DNA from: Mycobacteroides chelonae CCUG 47445
GTDB lineage: Bacteria > Actinomycetota > Actinomycetes > Mycobacteriales > Mycobacteriaceae
DNA: 64,000 nt
NCBI RefSeq assembly: GCF_001632805.1
Contig: NZ_CP007220.1
Span: 4,340,001 to 4,404,000, forward strand
Reading direction: 5' to 3'
Shown here one piece after another: positions 52,015-62,438 of this stretch (the first letter of the stretch is position 1; each line of letters starts with the position of its first letter). The position numbers were made by a program, and so were the translations under genes. The notes beneath the pieces are model-generated. The model worked only from the letters and a program-made list of their open reading frames with translations, had not been told where the DNA came from and searched no databases.

Positions 52015-55000
52015 CTCCCCGAGCCCGAGGACGAGCCGCCGCCACCGGACGAGGACGAACCACCGGAGGACGAGGACGAGCTCGAACCGCTAGACGAGGT
52101 GGAGCCGCTAGACGAACCGGCGCCCGTCTCACCCGCGCTGTCCCCACCTTCGCCACCAGACTGCTTCTTCGTCCCGTGCGATGAGGTACCCGCGCGCGCA
52201 GATCCTGCCGGCGTGGACTTGTTGGCGCCACCATCACTGGCACGCGAGCCCGTAGCGTTGGTATGGGATCCGGTGTCGGATCCTGTCGTGGCGGAACCAT
52301 CGGCACCTGCACGACCGTCCTTACCGAATGCACCGCCCTTGCCGCCCACCCCACCAGTTTTTGTGGTGCTCTTGGTGCCATCGCCGTTCGCATCGCCTCC
52401 GGCGCCGCCGCCACCGCCATTGCCGATGACACCCGAACTTCCGCCGGTGCCGCCCTTACCTCCCGTGGCCGGTCCGGTCTTCACGAGCCCGCTGGAGGTC
52501 TCGGCCTTGCCTCCGGCCCCTCCGCTGCCGCCATTACCGACGACGGCGTGCGAACTCGCGCCATTGCCGCCATCGCCGCCAACCGCGCTGCCGCCCAGGC
52601 TCGACGAAGCACCGCCGGTGCCACCGGAACCGCCATCACCGGTAAGACCACCCGAGGCTCCGCCGGTGCCACCGGTACCGCCCGTGGTCTCCCCATAGGT
52701 TGTCTTGGCCTCGCCACCGGCACCACCAGCGCCGCCGCTGCCCGCGACCAGGCCGCCGCTACCGCCGGCACCGCCATTACCACCGGTTCCCGGTTCGGAT
52801 GCCCTGGTATCAAACGAATTCGAGGTGCCACCTTGGCCGCCCGCGCCACCATTCCCGAGCATGCCCGCACTGCCGCCGTCACCACCGGCACCGCCGGTCG
52901 ACGTTCCGGTGAAGAAGTTACTGCCCTCTCCGCCCTTGCCGCCGGCACCACCGTCACCCGCCAGTGCGCCGCCCTTGCCACCGTTACCGCCCGCACCGCC
53001 GACACCGGTCTTGCCATCGGCCGTCGCGGATGCGTCGCCGCCCTTACCGCCCGCACCGCCGGTGCCGATCAGACCGGCGTTACCGCCGTCGCCACCCTTC
53101 TGCCCGGGCAGTCCGTCACCGCCGGCGCCGCCGTTACCGAACAGCAGACCGCCGTTGCCACCCTTTTGACCGGGTAATCCCTTGCCGCCGTTGCCGATCA
53201 GCAGACCGCCATCCTGGCCGAGGCCACCGTCACCGATGATCAGGCCGCCCGGTCCGAACAGCGGGCGCTGGGTGTACACACCGGCCGCGTTGGGTGAACC
53301 GTCACCGATGATCAACCCACCCGGTCCGAACAGCGGGCGTCCGCCGAACAGGTTCCATGCCGAGCCCCCGTTGCCGACATTGGTGGCTCCGCACTTGCCC
53401 GCCATCCCCGAAACGCAATCGGCATAAGCACGTTCGGCGATTGCCTTTTCCTCAGCCGACTTCGCGGACGCGAGCCGGTCCTTCGCAGCAGCGGCGGCGT
53501 AATCCGCAGCGGCCTTGTCAGCGGCCGCCTTGGCCGCCGCGTAGCCGTCGGCCTTCTGTTGTGCCGCAGCGAGCTCGTCAGCGGCCTTCTGCGCATCTGC
53601 TCGCGCCGCTGCCGCCTGGTCGGCGGCGGCCTTGGCGGCCGCCTCCGCGGCCGCCCGGTCTCCCGCGGCCGTCTGTGCGGCGGCCGTAGCCTGCGCGGCC
53701 AGCGCCTCGGCGGCCTGTGCCGCACGCTCGGCCTCATCGGCCTGTTCCGCGGCGATCCGGGCTGCGGTCTGTGCCTCGGCGACCTCGGGCGCCGGTGCCC
53801 CCGTGGTCAATGCGGTATCCAATGCGGTCTGCGTGGCCGCGGCCCGTTGCGCGGTCTCGACGGCCTTGGCGCGAGCAGCCGATGCGTCGGACACCGCACT
53901 GCCCGCCACGGCGCCCGCACTCGCCGCGGCCGCGGTCTTGTCTGTCACCGCACGCTCAGCGGATGACTGCTGGGTGTCACGCGCCTGCGCCAACTGCGCG
54001 GCGGCACCGACCTGGATCTCGGTGGATTGGACCTTCTGGTCCGCCTGAGCCTTCGGATCGGTCTGAGCCGCAGCCGCAGCCTCGGCGAAGATCGGGCGGC
54101 AATCCGCGGCAATGATATTGAGGCGCTGCTTAGCTTCCTCCGCGGACTTGTCCATCGCCGCCCGGTCCGCGGCAGCCTTCTCGGCCGCCAACTTCTGGAA
54201 CGCCGCCTGCCCCTCGGCGGCCTGGACCGCTGCCGCATCGGAAGCACTTGCCGCCTCGAGAGTGGCAGCGGCAGCGCGATCCGCGGCGGCCTTGGCGGAG
54301 TCGGCTGCCGCCGCCTGCGCCGAAGCGTCCTTGTCCTTCAACGCCTGATCCGCCGCGGCGCGGTCACGATCAGCGGCAGCCTGAGCTTCGGCGAACACCT
54401 TGGCGGCGTTGGCAGCACGCTCGGCGGATGCGGCGGCGGCTTCCGCGGACCGCAGCGCGTCAGCCGCGGCCTTATCGACGGCGGCCTTGTCCACCCCTGC
54501 TTGAGTTGCCGCGTCGATGACGGCCTTCTGATCACCGACTGCCTGCTCGGCAGCAGCCTTCGCGGCGACCGCCGCATCGGTCGCCGTCTGCACCGCATCC
54601 GCGGTCTGAGTGGCCTTGGCCGCCGCAGCGTCCTTGGCCGCCTGAGCATCCTGAGCGGCCTTGGCCGCATCTGCCAGTGCCTTGTCGGCAGCAGCCTTGG
54701 CTGCCTGAGCATCGGCCGCGGCCTTGGCGTCCTGGGCTGCCTTGTCGCCGGCATTCGTGGCGGCATCCGTGGCGGCCTTCGCTGCCGCGCTGGCATCTGC
54801 CAGGGCCTTGTCCGCGGCCGCCTTGGCCGCAGCAGCCGCGTCGGCCGATGTGGTGGCACCGGAAAGCTGTTGATCTGCAGCTTCTTTCGCCGCAGCGGCA
54901 TCCTTGGCGGCCTGGTCCGCGCCGGCCAGCGCGCCATCGGTAGCGGACTTCGCCGCGGCGGCAGCATCGGCGGCAGCCTTGGCAGCGGCCGCATTCTGGT

Positions 55001-58000
55001 CAGCAGCGTCCTTGATACCGGCCGCATCGGAAGCTGCCTTTGCCGCATCGGCGGCCTTCTGATCGGCGGCACTCTTGGCGGCCGCGGCGTCGGCGGCAGC
55101 CTTGGCGGCATCTGCCGATGCCTGATTCGCCGCATCGGATGTCGACAGGGCGTCCTTGGCCGCTTGATCGGCCGCGGCCAAGGCCTGATCGGCGGCTGCC
55201 TTCGCGGCTTGCGCGGCCGCAGCAGCCTGCGCCGCCTGCCCGGCCTGTACACCCGCCGCATCCGACGCGGAAACCGCACCTTGAACAGCACTGTCCGCAG
55301 CCGCCAAGGCTCCGTCCGCAGCCACCTTCGCCGCAGCGGCCGCATCGGAGGCCGACTTGGCCTCGGCCGCCTTCTGATCGGCAGCAGCCTTGGCCGCCAA
55401 CGCATCCGATGCAACCTTGGCCGCATCCGTTGCCTTCTGGTCGGCTGCCTCCTTTGCGGATGTCGCATCGACGGCGGCCTGGATGGCAAGAGCGGCCTTG
55501 TCCGCGGCATCCTGGGCAGCGGTGCCCGCGTCAGTCGCGCCCTTGTTTGCATCCGTCAGCGCCTGATCGGCACTGGCCTTCGCCGCAGCAGCCGCATCGG
55601 AGGCCGACTTGGCCTGCGCCGCCGCCTGATCCGCGGCGGCCTTGGCCGCGCCCGCATCCGAGACAGCCTTACCGGCGTCCGCGACCGCCTTGTCCGCCGC
55701 GGACTTTGCCACGCCCGCCGCGTCATCGGCGGCCTGCGCGGCTGCGGACTTGTCAGCGGCATCACTGGCAGCGGCAGCGGCGTCGGCGGCAGCCTTCGAA
55801 GTATCGGTGAACACCTTGTCGGCGGCTATCTTTGCCGCAGCGGCAGCATCGGCGGCGGCAGCCGCGTCAGTGGCCTTCTGGTCCGCAGCGGTGGTAGCGG
55901 CAGCGGCATCAGCGGCAGCCTTACCCGCATCGGCCAATGCCGTATCCGCCGCAGACTTGATGGCCGCAGCAGCATCGGCGGCTGTCTTGGCAGCGGTTGC
56001 CTTGTCGGCGGCGTCGTTGGCGCTCGTCGTCGCGTCGGTGGCGGTCTTACCCGCATCGGCCAATGCCGTATCCGCCGCAGACTTGACCGCTGCCGCCGCG
56101 TCGTCGGCGGCCTGTGCGGCGGTGGACTTGTCGGCAGCATCCCTGGCGGCGGCAGCGGCATCGAGAGCGGCCTTATCGGCGTCTGCCAATGCCCCATCCG
56201 CAGCTGCCTTCGCCGCGGCAGCAGCATCCGATGCCGTACGCGCGTCGGCGGCCTTCTGATCGGCAGCCACCTTGGCAGCGGCCGCATCCGCCGCGGCCCT
56301 GTCCGCATCTGCCAGCACCCCCTCGGCTGCCGCCTTGTCGGTGGTGGCGGCGTCCGCCGCAGCCCTGGCATCTGCCGCCTTCTGATCGGCAACCGCCTTG
56401 GCCGCCGCGGCATCCGCCGCCGCCTTATCGGCATCCGCCAGCGCGGTGTCCGCAGCGGCCTTCACCGCCGCAGCCGCATCCGCGACTGTCTTGGCGGCGA
56501 CGGCCTTGTCGGCGGCATCGCTCGCGGTTGCCGCGGCGTCGCTGGCAGCCTTGGCGGCGTCGGTCAACGCCGTGGCGGCGGCCGCGGCCTTGGTCTGCGC
56601 ATCACCCAATGCCGCGTCCGCCGTCGACTTGGCCGCAGCGGCGGCCTGTGCAGCGGCCTTGGCATCGGTGGCGTTTTGAGCGGCCACGGAGGCCGCGTCT
56701 GCTGCGGCCGTGGCCGCCGTGGCGGCATTCGCCGAAGCCTGATCGGCGGCGGCCTTGGCGGCATCAGCATTGGTGACGGCAGTAGCAGCGTCGGCAGCCG
56801 CTTGGTCCGCTGTGCTCTTGGCCGCCGCCGCATCACTGGCAGCCTTGTTCGCATCGGCCAACGCCTTATCCGTGGTGACCTTCACCGCCGCAGCCGCATC
56901 CGCAGCCGTCTGCGCCGCCGCAGCATTCTGATCCGCAACCGTCTTGGCCGCAGCCGCATCACCGGCAGCCTTGTTCGCATCGGCCAACGCCTTATCCGTC
57001 ACCACCTTGGCCGCAGTGGTATCGGTGACAACTTGCTGGGCGTCTACGACCTTCTGATCGGCGAGGGTCTTGGCCGCCGCCGCGTCGCTGGCGGCCTTGT
57101 TCGCATCGGCCAACGCCTTATCCGTGGTGACCTTCACCGCCGCAGCCGCATCCGCAGCCGTCTGCGCCGCCGCAGCATTCTGATCCGCTACCGTCTTGGC
57201 GGCCGCCGCGGCAGCAGCGGCATTCGTTGCGTCGGTCAATGCCTGGTCGGTCACTACCTTGGCCGCAGCGGTGGTGGTGACGGCCTGCTGCGCGGTGCTG
57301 ACCTGTTGCGCTGCGGCTGTGACGTTGTTGTTCGCGGTGTTCGCGTTGGTCTGTGCCGTATTGCGCGCCGCGATCGCCGCGGGCTCCTGGCTGATGGCCG
57401 TCGCCGCCGCGGCATCGGCAACGGTCTTGGCGGCAGCGGCGTTATCGGCGGCGGTCTTGGCGGTCGCTTCGGTGGCCTGAGCCTGCGTCACTGCCGCATT
57501 GCCTGCCGTGAGCCGCTGCTGGGCGCCGGCCAGGAGGGTGCCCAGGGATGCCAGGTTGGCGGCGATACCGACGAGGTTGGTTGTGTAGTAGGTGACGTCT
57601 GCCTGCGCCTGATCGCGCTGCTGCTGCGCCGCAACCGTGGCTGCGTGAGCGTTTTGATAAGCGGTCTGCGTACTCTGGGCCGTCGCGGCCGCGGCGGTAG
57701 CGTCGTCCTTGACCTTCTGGATGGCGTCGACGACCTTCTGTGCATCGCTTAACGCCTTGTCCGCATTCACCTTTGCGGCGTCGGCGTTCTGTTTGGCGGT
57801 GTTGGCCGCGGTGAGTGCTGTCTGAGCATCCGACACCGCCTGATTACTTGCGGTGGCATTGGTCTGGGCGGTCGTCAGCGCAGTATCGGCCGCCGTCTTG
57901 GCCGAAGCAGCATTAGCAGCAGCCTGATCCGCCGCAGCCTTGGCGGCATCCTTGGCAGCCTTATCCGCATTCGCCGCATCCGACGCCGTCTTGGCCTGCG

Positions 58001-61000
58001 CCGCCGCCTGATCCGCAGCGGTCTTCGCCGCGTCGGCGTTCTGTTTGGCGGTGTTGGCCGCGGTGAGTGCTGTCTGAGCATCCGACACCGCCTGATTACT
58101 TGCGGTGGCATTGGTCTGGGCGGTCGTCAGCGCAGTATCGGCCGCCGTCTTGGCCGAAGCAGCATTAGCAGCAGCCTGATCCGCCGCAGCCTTGGCGGCA
58201 TCCTTGGCAGCCTTATCCGCATTCGCCGCATCCGACGCCGTCTTGGCCTGCGCCGCCGCCTGATCCGCAGCAGTCTTCGCAGCCAACGCATCCGCCGCCA
58301 CCTGATCAGCCGCCACCTTCGCAGCATCCTTAGCAGCCTTATCCGCATTCGCCGCATCCGACGCCGTCTTGGCCTGCGCTGCTGCCTGATCCGCAGCAGT
58401 CTTCGCAGCGGCAGCATTAGCGGCAGCCTGATCGGCCGCGGCCTTGGCGGCATCCTTGGCAGCCTTATCCGCATTCGCCGCATCCGAAACCGACTTCGCC
58501 TGCGCCGCCGCCTGATCCGCAGCAGTCTTCGCAGCCAACGCATCCGCCGAGGCCTGCGCCGCAGCGGCGTCTTTTTGATCGGCAAGGGTCTTGGCAGCGG
58601 CGGCATCTGAGGCCGCCCGGCCGGCATCGGCCAGCACACCATCGGCGACAGCCTTGGCAGCGGCGGCGTCACTCGCCGCCTTGCCCGCATCTATTGCCCG
58701 TTGGCCCGCCGCCACTGCGGCATCCGCAGCCGCTCGAGCTGCCGTATCTGCCTGTGCTGCGGCCTGATCCGCCGCGGTCTTAGCGGCATCCTTGGCCGCC
58801 TTGTCAGTATCGGCGGCTGTCTTGGCCGCGGTGGCATCGGCCAACGCTTGATTGCTTGCGGTGGCATTGGTCTGGGCGGTCGTCAGCGCGGCATCGGCCG
58901 CCGTCTTGGCCGAAGCAGCATTAGCGGCAGCTTGATCGGCCGCGGCCTTGGCGGCATCCTTGGCAGCCTTATCCGCATTCGCCGCATCCGAAACCGACTT
59001 CGCCTGCGCCGCCGCCTGATCCGCAGCAGTCTTCGCAGCCAACGCATCCGCCGCCACCTGATCAGCCGCCACCTTCGCAGCATCCTTAGCAGCCTTATCC
59101 GCATTCGCCGCATCCGAAACCGACTTCGCCTGCGCCGCCGCCTGATCCGCAGCAGTCTTCGCAGCCAACGCATCCGCCGCCACCTGATCAGCCGCCACCT
59201 TCGCAGCATCCTTAGCAGCCTTATCCGCATTCGCCGCATCCGAAACCGACTTTGCCTGCGCCGCCGCCCCATCCGCAGCAGTCTTCGCAGCCAACGCATC
59301 CGCAGCCACCTGATCAGCCGCCACCTTCGCAGCGGTGGCCGCGGTCAAGGCGCTTTCGCTGGCGGCGACCCTGGCCTGTGCATCTGTCAGCGCGGTGTCG
59401 GCGGCGGTCTTGGCGGCATCCTTGGCCGCCTTATCGGCAGTGGCCGCATCCAACGCAGCCTTGGCATCCTGATACGCCTTATCCCCCACCGCAGCATGAC
59501 TCTGCGCATTAGCAAAAGCCTGCTCCGCAGCCGTCTTCGCCGCCGCCGCATCCGCAGCAGCCCTGGCCGCATCCGCAGCCTTCGACGCCGCAGCATCCTT
59601 GGCAGCAGCCGCATCCGACGCCGCCTTCGAAGCATCCGTCAACGCCGCTTCCGCGGCAGTCTTCGCCGCATCCTTGGCGGCCTTATCGGCATCGGCGGCG
59701 GCCTGCGCGGCGTCCTTCGCTGCCTTGTCAGCGGCGGCCGCATCAGCGGCCGACTTCGCTTGTGTGGCCACCTGATCGGCAGTGGTCTTGGCCGCCAACG
59801 CATCCGCAGCGGCCTTATCGGCGGTGGCCTTGGCGGCAGTAGCATCAGTCGAGGCCGCCGCGGCGGCGGTGGCCTTGGTCTGCGCATCCGTGGAGGCGGC
59901 ATCCGCGGCGGTCTTGGCCGCCAACGCATCCGCAGCGACCCTGGCCGCATCGGCGGCCTTCGACGCGGCAGCATCCTTGGCAGCGGCGGCATCGGTAGCG
60001 GCCCTCGAGGCATCCGCCAAGGCGGCATCCGCGGCAGTCTTAGCCGCATCCTTGGCGGCCTTATCGGCATCGGCGGCGACCTTGGCCGCGCTGGCGTCAG
60101 CCAGGGCCTTCTCACTGGCGGCAACCTTGCCCTGCGCGTCGGTCACTACCGCATCGGCAGCTGTCTTGGCGGCCAATGCATCCGCCGATGCCTTCGCGGC
60201 ATCCGCGGCCTTGGACGCGGCAGCGTCTTTCGCGGCTGCGGCATCGGCGGCGGCCCTAGAGGCATCCGCCAGCGCGGCGTCGGCAGCCGTCTTCTGTGCG
60301 GCCGCGTCAATGGCGGCCTGCTGCGCCGCGGCCGCCTTTCCAGCCGCCTCGGTTGCCGCGGCGGCCGCTGCTTGCGCGACCCTGTCGGCCTCGGCGCGGG
60401 CCGCGTCGGCGGCGGTCTTGGCGGCATCCTTGGCCGCCTTATCGGCAGTGGCCGCATCCAACGCAGCCTTGGCATCCTGATACGCCTTATCCCCCACCGC
60501 AGCATGACTCTGCGCATTAGCAAAAGCCTGCTCCGCAGCCGTCTTCGCCGCCGCCGCATCCGCAGCAGCCCTGGCCGCATCCGCAGCCTTCGACGCCGCA
60601 GCATCCTTGGCAGCAGCCGCATCCGACGCGATCTTGTCGGCGTTGGCACGCTCGGTGTCGGCAGTGGTCTTGGCCGCCAACGCATCTGCGGCCGCCTTGT
60701 CCGCCGCTGCCTGGGCGGCGGTAGCGTCAGACAAGGCTTTGTCGTTGGCTGCGGCCTTGCTCTGCGCCTCGGCCAGTGCAGCATCGGCAGCGGCCCTGGC
60801 CGCATCGGCAGCCCGCTGCGCAGCGCTGGCGGCGTCGAGTGCCGCCTTGGCATCTTGATACGCCTTGTCCCCCACCGCAGCATGACTCTGCGCATCGGCG
60901 AATGCCTGCTCCGCGGCGGCTTTCGCCGCATCGGCAGCCTGCTGCTGAGCAGCGGCGGCATCGGCGGCGGCCTTCGCATCCTGGTAGGCCTTCTCGTTGG

Positions 61001-61493
61001 CCGCCGCAGCCGCCTGCGCGGCGCTCTGATTAGCAGCCGCGGCTTCGAGAACCGCCTGTGCGTCCAGTGCCGCCCGCGCCGCATCGTCGGCGTCATGGCG
61101 CGCCTGTTCTGCCGCGGCAGCGGCCGCCGCGGCCTGCGCTTGCTTCTCCGCGACCGCCGGATTGGCTGCGGCCTCGGCTGCCGCCTTGTCTGCTTCGGCC
61201 TTACGCAGTGCCGCGCGAGCGGCCGCATCGGCGGCGGCCTTGGCCATCAGGTCGGCCACTGCGGCGGCGCCGGCCGCGGTGTCCGCATAACCCTGCGCTT
61301 CAGAGGTCGGGGCCGAGTTTGGTGTCACAGCCACCGCGGGCAGGGATCCGGAGTAGGCCGTCAGGCTGGTGTCGCCGCTGAAGAGTAATCGCTGCTTCTC
61401 GATGAGCGACTTGGAGACCGAACTACTGCCACCCGCGAGAAGGACCGCTGTCGCAAATATTGCGAGGACAGTTTGGGATCGCGACGCCTGCAT
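52011..61493 (-). CDS. Giant alanine-rich coiled-coil protein with C-terminal PGRS-like module
   Basis: About 3,160 residues in one uninterrupted frame. Layout: residues 1-28 a signal sequence ([15 protein letters not shown]); about 75-2690 an Ala-rich heptad coiled coil ([14 protein letters not shown]) with Lys/Asp at fixed heptad places; a non-repetitive hydrophobic island near 1275-1330 ([20 protein letters not shown]); cysteines near 2461, 2693 and 2701; then two copies of [14 protein letters not shown], and about 370 residues of GGxGGxGG repeats like PE_PGRS proteins without a PE domain; a final Ser/Gly tail. The ATG at 61493 has GAGG five bases upstream; another at 61562 would add 23 residues. 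No LPXTG or terminal helix, so it is predicted to be secreted and non-covalently attached. Function unknown. Confidence 0.88.
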   Translation of the reverse strand: MQASRSQTVLAIFATAVLLAGGSSSVSKSLIEKQRLLFSGDTSLTAYSGSLPAVAVTPNSAPTSEAQGYADTAAGAAAVADLMAKAAADAAARAALRKAEADKAAAEAAANPAVAEKQAQAAAAAAAAEQARHDADDAARAALDAQAVLEAAAANQSAAQAAAAANEKAYQDAKAAADAAAAQQQAADAAKAAAEQAFADAQSHAAVGDKAYQDAKAALDAASAAQRAADAARAAADAALAEAQSKAAANDKALSDATAAQAAADKAAADALAAKTTADTERANADKIASDAAAAKDAAASKAADAARAAADAAAAKTAAEQAFANAQSHAAVGDKAYQDAKAALDAATADKAAKDAAKTAADAARAEADRVAQAAAAAATEAAGKAAAAQQAAIDAAAQKTAADAALADASRAAADAAAAKDAAASKAADAAKASADALAAKTAADAVVTDAQGKVAASEKALADASAAKVAADADKAAKDAAKTAADAALADASRAATDAAAAKDAAASKAADAARVAADALAAKTAADAASTDAQTKATAAAAASTDATAAKATADKAAADALAAKTTADQVATQAKSAADAAAADKAAKDAAQAAADADKAAKDAAKTAAEAALTDASKAASDAAAAKDAAASKAADAARAAADAAAAKTAAEQAFANAQSHAAVGDKAYQDAKAALDAATADKAAKDAAKTAADTALTDAQARVAASESALTAATAAKVAADQVAADALAAKTAADGAAAQAKSVSDAANADKAAKDAAKVAADQVAADALAAKTAADQAAAQAKSVSDAANADKAAKDAAKVAADQVAADALAAKTAADQAAAQAKSVSDAANADKAAKDAAKAAADQAAANAASAKTAADAALTTAQTNATASNQALADATAAKTAADTDKAAKDAAKTAADQAAAQADTAARAAADAAVAAGQRAIDAGKAASDAAAAKAVADGVLADAGRAASDAAAAKTLADQKDAAAAQASADALAAKTAADQAAAQAKSVSDAANADKAAKDAAKAAADQAAANAAAAKTAADQAAAQAKTASDAANADKAAKDAAKVAADQVAADALAAKTAADQAAAQAKTASDAANADKAAKDAAKAAADQAAANAASAKTAADTALTTAQTNATASNQAVSDAQTALTAANTAKQNADAAKTAADQAAAQAKTASDAANADKAAKDAAKAAADQAAANAASAKTAADTALTTAQTNATASNQAVSDAQTALTAANTAKQNADAAKVNADKALSDAQKVVDAIQKVKDDATAAAATAQSTQTAYQNAHAATVAAQQQRDQAQADVTYYTTNLVGIAANLASLGTLLAGAQQRLTAGNAAVTQAQATEATAKTAADNAAAAKTVADAAAATAISQEPAAIAARNTAQTNANTANNNVTAAAQQVSTAQQAVTTTAAAKVVTDQALTDATNAAAAAAAAKTVADQNAAAAQTAADAAAAVKVTTDKALADANKAASDAAAAKTLADQKVVDAQQVVTDTTAAKVVTDKALADANKAAGDAAAAKTVADQNAAAAQTAADAAAAVKVTTDKALADANKAASDAAAAKSTADQAAADAATAVTNADAAKAAADQASANAATAATAAADAASVAAQNATDAKAAAQAAAAAKSTADAALGDAQTKAAAAATALTDAAKAASDAAATASDAADKAVAAKTVADAAAAVKAAADTALADADKAAADAAAAKAVADQKAADARAAADAATTDKAAAEGVLADADRAAADAAAAKVAADQKAADARTASDAAAAAKAAADGALADADKAALDAAAAARDAADKSTAAQAADDAAAAVKSAADTALADAGKTATDATTSANDAADKATAAKTAADAAAAIKSAADTALADAGKAAADAAAATTAADQKATDAAAAADAAAAAKIAADKVFTDTSKAAADAAAAASDAADKSAAAQAADDAAGVAKSAADKAVADAGKAVSDAGAAKAAADQAAAQAKSASDAAAAAKASADQALTDANKGATDAGTAAQDAADKAALAIQAAVDATSAKEAADQKATDAAKVASDALAAKAAADQKAAEAKSASDAAAAAKVAADGALAAADSAVQGAVSASDAAGVQAGQAAQAAAAAQAAKAAADQALAAADQAAKDALSTSDAANQASADAAKAAADAAAAKSAADQKAADAAKAASDAAGIKDAADQNAAAAKAAADAAAAAKSATDGALAGADQAAKDAAAAKEAADQQLSGATTSADAAAAAKAAADKALADASAAAKAATDAATNAGDKAAQDAKAAADAQAAKAAADKALADAAKAAQDAQAAKDAAAAKATQTADAVQTATDAAVAAKAAAEQAVGDQKAVIDAATQAGVDKAAVDKAAADALRSAEAAAASAERAANAAKVFAEAQAAADRDRAAADQALKDKDASAQAAAADSAKAAADRAAAATLEAASASDAAAVQAAEGQAAFQKLAAEKAAADRAAMDKSAEEAKQRLNIIAADCRPIFAEAAAAAQTDPKAQADQKVQSTEIQVGAAAQLAQARDTQQSSAERAVTDKTAAAASAGAVAGSAVSDASAARAKAVETAQRAAATQTALDTALTTGAPAPEVAEAQTAARIAAEQADEAERAAQAAEALAAQATAAAQTAAGDRAAAEAAAKAAADQAAAARADAQKAADELAAAQQKADGYAAAKAAADKAAADYAAAAAKDRLASAKSAEEKAIAERAYADCVSGMAGKCGATNVGNGGSAWNLFGGRPLFGPGGLIIGDGSPNAAGVYTQRPLFGPGGLIIGDGGLGQDGGLLIGNGGKGLPGQKGGNGGLLFGNGGAGGDGLPGQKGGDGGNAGLIGTGGAGGKGGDASATADGKTGVGGAGGNGGKGGALAGDGGAGGKGGEGSNFFTGTSTGGAGGDGGSAGMLGNGGAGGQGGTSNSFDTRASEPGTGGNGGAGGSGGLVAGSGGAGGAGGEAKTTYGETTGGTGGTGGASGGLTGDGGSGGTGGASSSLGGSAVGGDGGNGASSHAVVGNGGSGGAGGKAETSSGLVKTGPATGGKGGTGGSSGVIGNGGGGGAGGDANGDGTKSTTKTGGVGGKGGAFGKDGRAGADGSATTGSDTGSHTNATGSRASDGGANKSTPAGSARAGTSSHGTKKQSGGEGGDSAGETGAGSSSGSTSSSGSSSSSSSGGSSSSGGGGSSSGSGS
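52230..53345 (-). repeat. PGRS-like glycine-rich repeat module inside the giant gene
   Basis: About eight copies of a unit of roughly 30-40 residues, each with GGxGGxxGxLxGxGGxGGxGG followed by 8-15 variable residues (for example [24 protein letters not shown]). It starts after two near-identical [14 protein letters not shown] segments. The pattern matches the polyglycine-II sheets predicted for PE_PGRS proteins. Confidence 0.85.
57778..58271 (-). repeat. Near-identical 242-bp direct repeat, offset 252 bp, inside the giant gene
   Basis: 57778-58019 is repeated almost exactly at 58030-58271. The offset is 252 bases, i.e. two 126-bp units (84 residues, 12 heptads), so the frame and the heptad register are kept. 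This indicates recent in-register duplication. Confidence 0.85.
58929..59335 (-). repeat. Tandem 126-bp (42-residue) units inside the giant gene
   Basis: The block beginning CCGCAGCAGTCTTCGCAGCC recurs at 59021, 59147 and 59273, exactly 126 bases apart, with only a few changes. Each unit codes for six heptads ([42 protein letters not shown]). Confidence 0.9.
59398..59619 (-). repeat. Copy 1 of a 222-bp dispersed direct repeat in the giant gene
   Basis: Matches 60406-60627 almost base for base, at an offset of 1,008 bases (eight 126-bp units). It codes for the [19 protein letters not shown] part with [11 protein letters not shown] third, shorter relative begins near 60851, 378 bases (three units) from copy 2. 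Confidence 0.85.
60406..60627 (-). repeat. Copy 2 of the 222-bp dispersed direct repeat in the giant gene
   Basis: Partner of the copy 1,008 bases away. The whole-unit spacing shows that the repeats are maintained in the 42-residue register. Confidence 0.85.
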
Positions 61494-61850
61494 GACTGCC
61501 TCACTTGCCTGACCATCCGGCACACGCCGATGTGAGCCGGTAACGGCGAGATTAGACGTCATGGAGCAAAAATGCGCTGAGAATCGGAAAAGTAACCTGA
61601 GAAAATCTTAAACATGCATTTAAGAACGTATAAATGCCTGATTTAGTGAAACTTCAAGGAATTTGCCAATTACCTGACTTCCGAGTCAGGTAATGGACAA
61701 TTGACAACCGTGTCTACTAAGGCTGTAGTGCCGTAGCCACACAACACCCCACTGGGATTCGAGGTCCCAGAAATATCGCGAAAACGAACATGTGTAGCGA
61801 AATATGAACGGCGCGAACAGCATGATCACTGCACACGTGTCAGATAAGGA
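61494..61850. other. AT-rich intergenic region upstream of the giant gene
   Basis: About 290-357 bases without a gene, clearly richer in A+T than its surroundings (for example AAAATCTTAAACATGC and AACGTATAAATGCC). It should hold the promoter of the giant gene. The best structure is the dyad at 61669-61694. I see no RNA gene here and no T-run terminator for the small membrane-protein gene that precedes it. Confidence 0.7.
61669..61694. promoter_or_regulatory. Perfect 11-bp-arm dyad upstream of the giant gene
   Basis: ATTACCTGACT and AGTCAGGTAAT enclose the 4-nt loop TCCG. With one bulged A the stem extends (CC...GG), and flanking AATTTGCC and GGACAATT continue the symmetry imperfectly. It lies about 176-201 bases upstream of the preferred ATG (107-132 of the alternative). 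It may be an operator or an mRNA hairpin; no T-run follows it. Confidence 0.6.
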
Positions 61851-62345
61851 CTACTTGCAGAGTTCGACGATGTGCTTGCTCAGCTCGTCGGCCTTGCTCA
61901 GCCGCTGCGCCTGCTTCGGGTCGGTGTTCGGTGTCTCAGCAATAGCCGCCGCACCCACGTCCATGAGCGCGTTGCCGAAGTCCCGAATGCTCGCCGCAAG
62001 ATCGGGCGGCGTCGCAGGGTCCAGCCGCGCCAGCAGATACTGTCCGCCGTTGAAAAGTGCGATCCGTGCGTTGGCAGCGCTGGCCAGCGTCCCCACCACG
62101 CCGGCGTTCTCGGGAAGCGCCCGGTTGGTGTTCAGCATGACAGCGTTACGAACCAAACTCGCGCTGGCACACGCCTGCGTCTTCGCATCGGCCCGCTGCG
62201 CCGCCGTGTAATCAGCTTGAGCCGGTGCCCGCCCACGGGATAGGACCAGCACCAACGCCGTCACCGCCAGCACGAGTGCGACCAGGGCCGCCACTCCCGC
62301 CGACCGCTCAAGGACCACCAGAACTTTCCGCCAGAGATCCGCCAC
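61851..62345 (-). CDS. Small single-pass membrane protein of unknown function
   Basis: A 164-residue protein: residues about 15-37 form one helix (SAGVAALVALVLAVTALVLVL), followed by a mainly helical exported domain with two cysteines (QACASASLVRN near residue 58 and VELCK at the end) that could form a disulfide. It resembles the size and layout of Mce-associated or Rv0361-type membrane proteins, but I do not recognise a family. It is transcribed toward the giant gene, so a functional link is possible. Confidence 0.75.
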   Translation of the reverse strand: MADLWRKVLVVLERSAGVAALVALVLAVTALVLVLSRGRAPAQADYTAAQRADAKTQACASASLVRNAVMLNTNRALPENAGVVGTLASAANARIALFNGGQYLLARLDPATPPDLAASIRDFGNALMDVGAAAIAETPNTDPKQAQRLSKADELSKHIVELCK

Positions 62346-62438
62346 GACTCCCTCTTCCCGCGGACGTGATCACCCGCGGGAGGAAGTCTCCCACCAGTTG
62401 TTGGCCGCTGACAGGAGAACGGGAACGACCGGAGGCGA

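Noticed and set aside
54027..57752. A 1,241-residue open frame on the + strand opposite the giant gene
   Set aside because: It is the antisense of GC-rich GCN repeats and reads as Arg/Gly/Leu-rich low complexity with no start signal or family motif. The minus-strand frame is longer and has a signal sequence, heptads and a PGRS module.
57778..61000. Possible CRISPR array or minisatellite in the repeat region
   Set aside because: The repeats are coding, in frame, 126 bp long and without unique spacers, so they are protein repeats rather than CRISPR.
58701..61388. An 895-residue open frame on the + strand opposite the giant gene
   Set aside because: Same cause: repetitive high-GC sequence leaves the antisense strand open. 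Repeated [13 protein letters not shown] strings carry no recognisable domain.
61669..61694. Intrinsic terminator for the small membrane-protein gene
   Set aside because: The stem is strong, but no T-run follows on the minus strand and it is about 160 bases beyond the stop, so a regulatory dyad is a better description.
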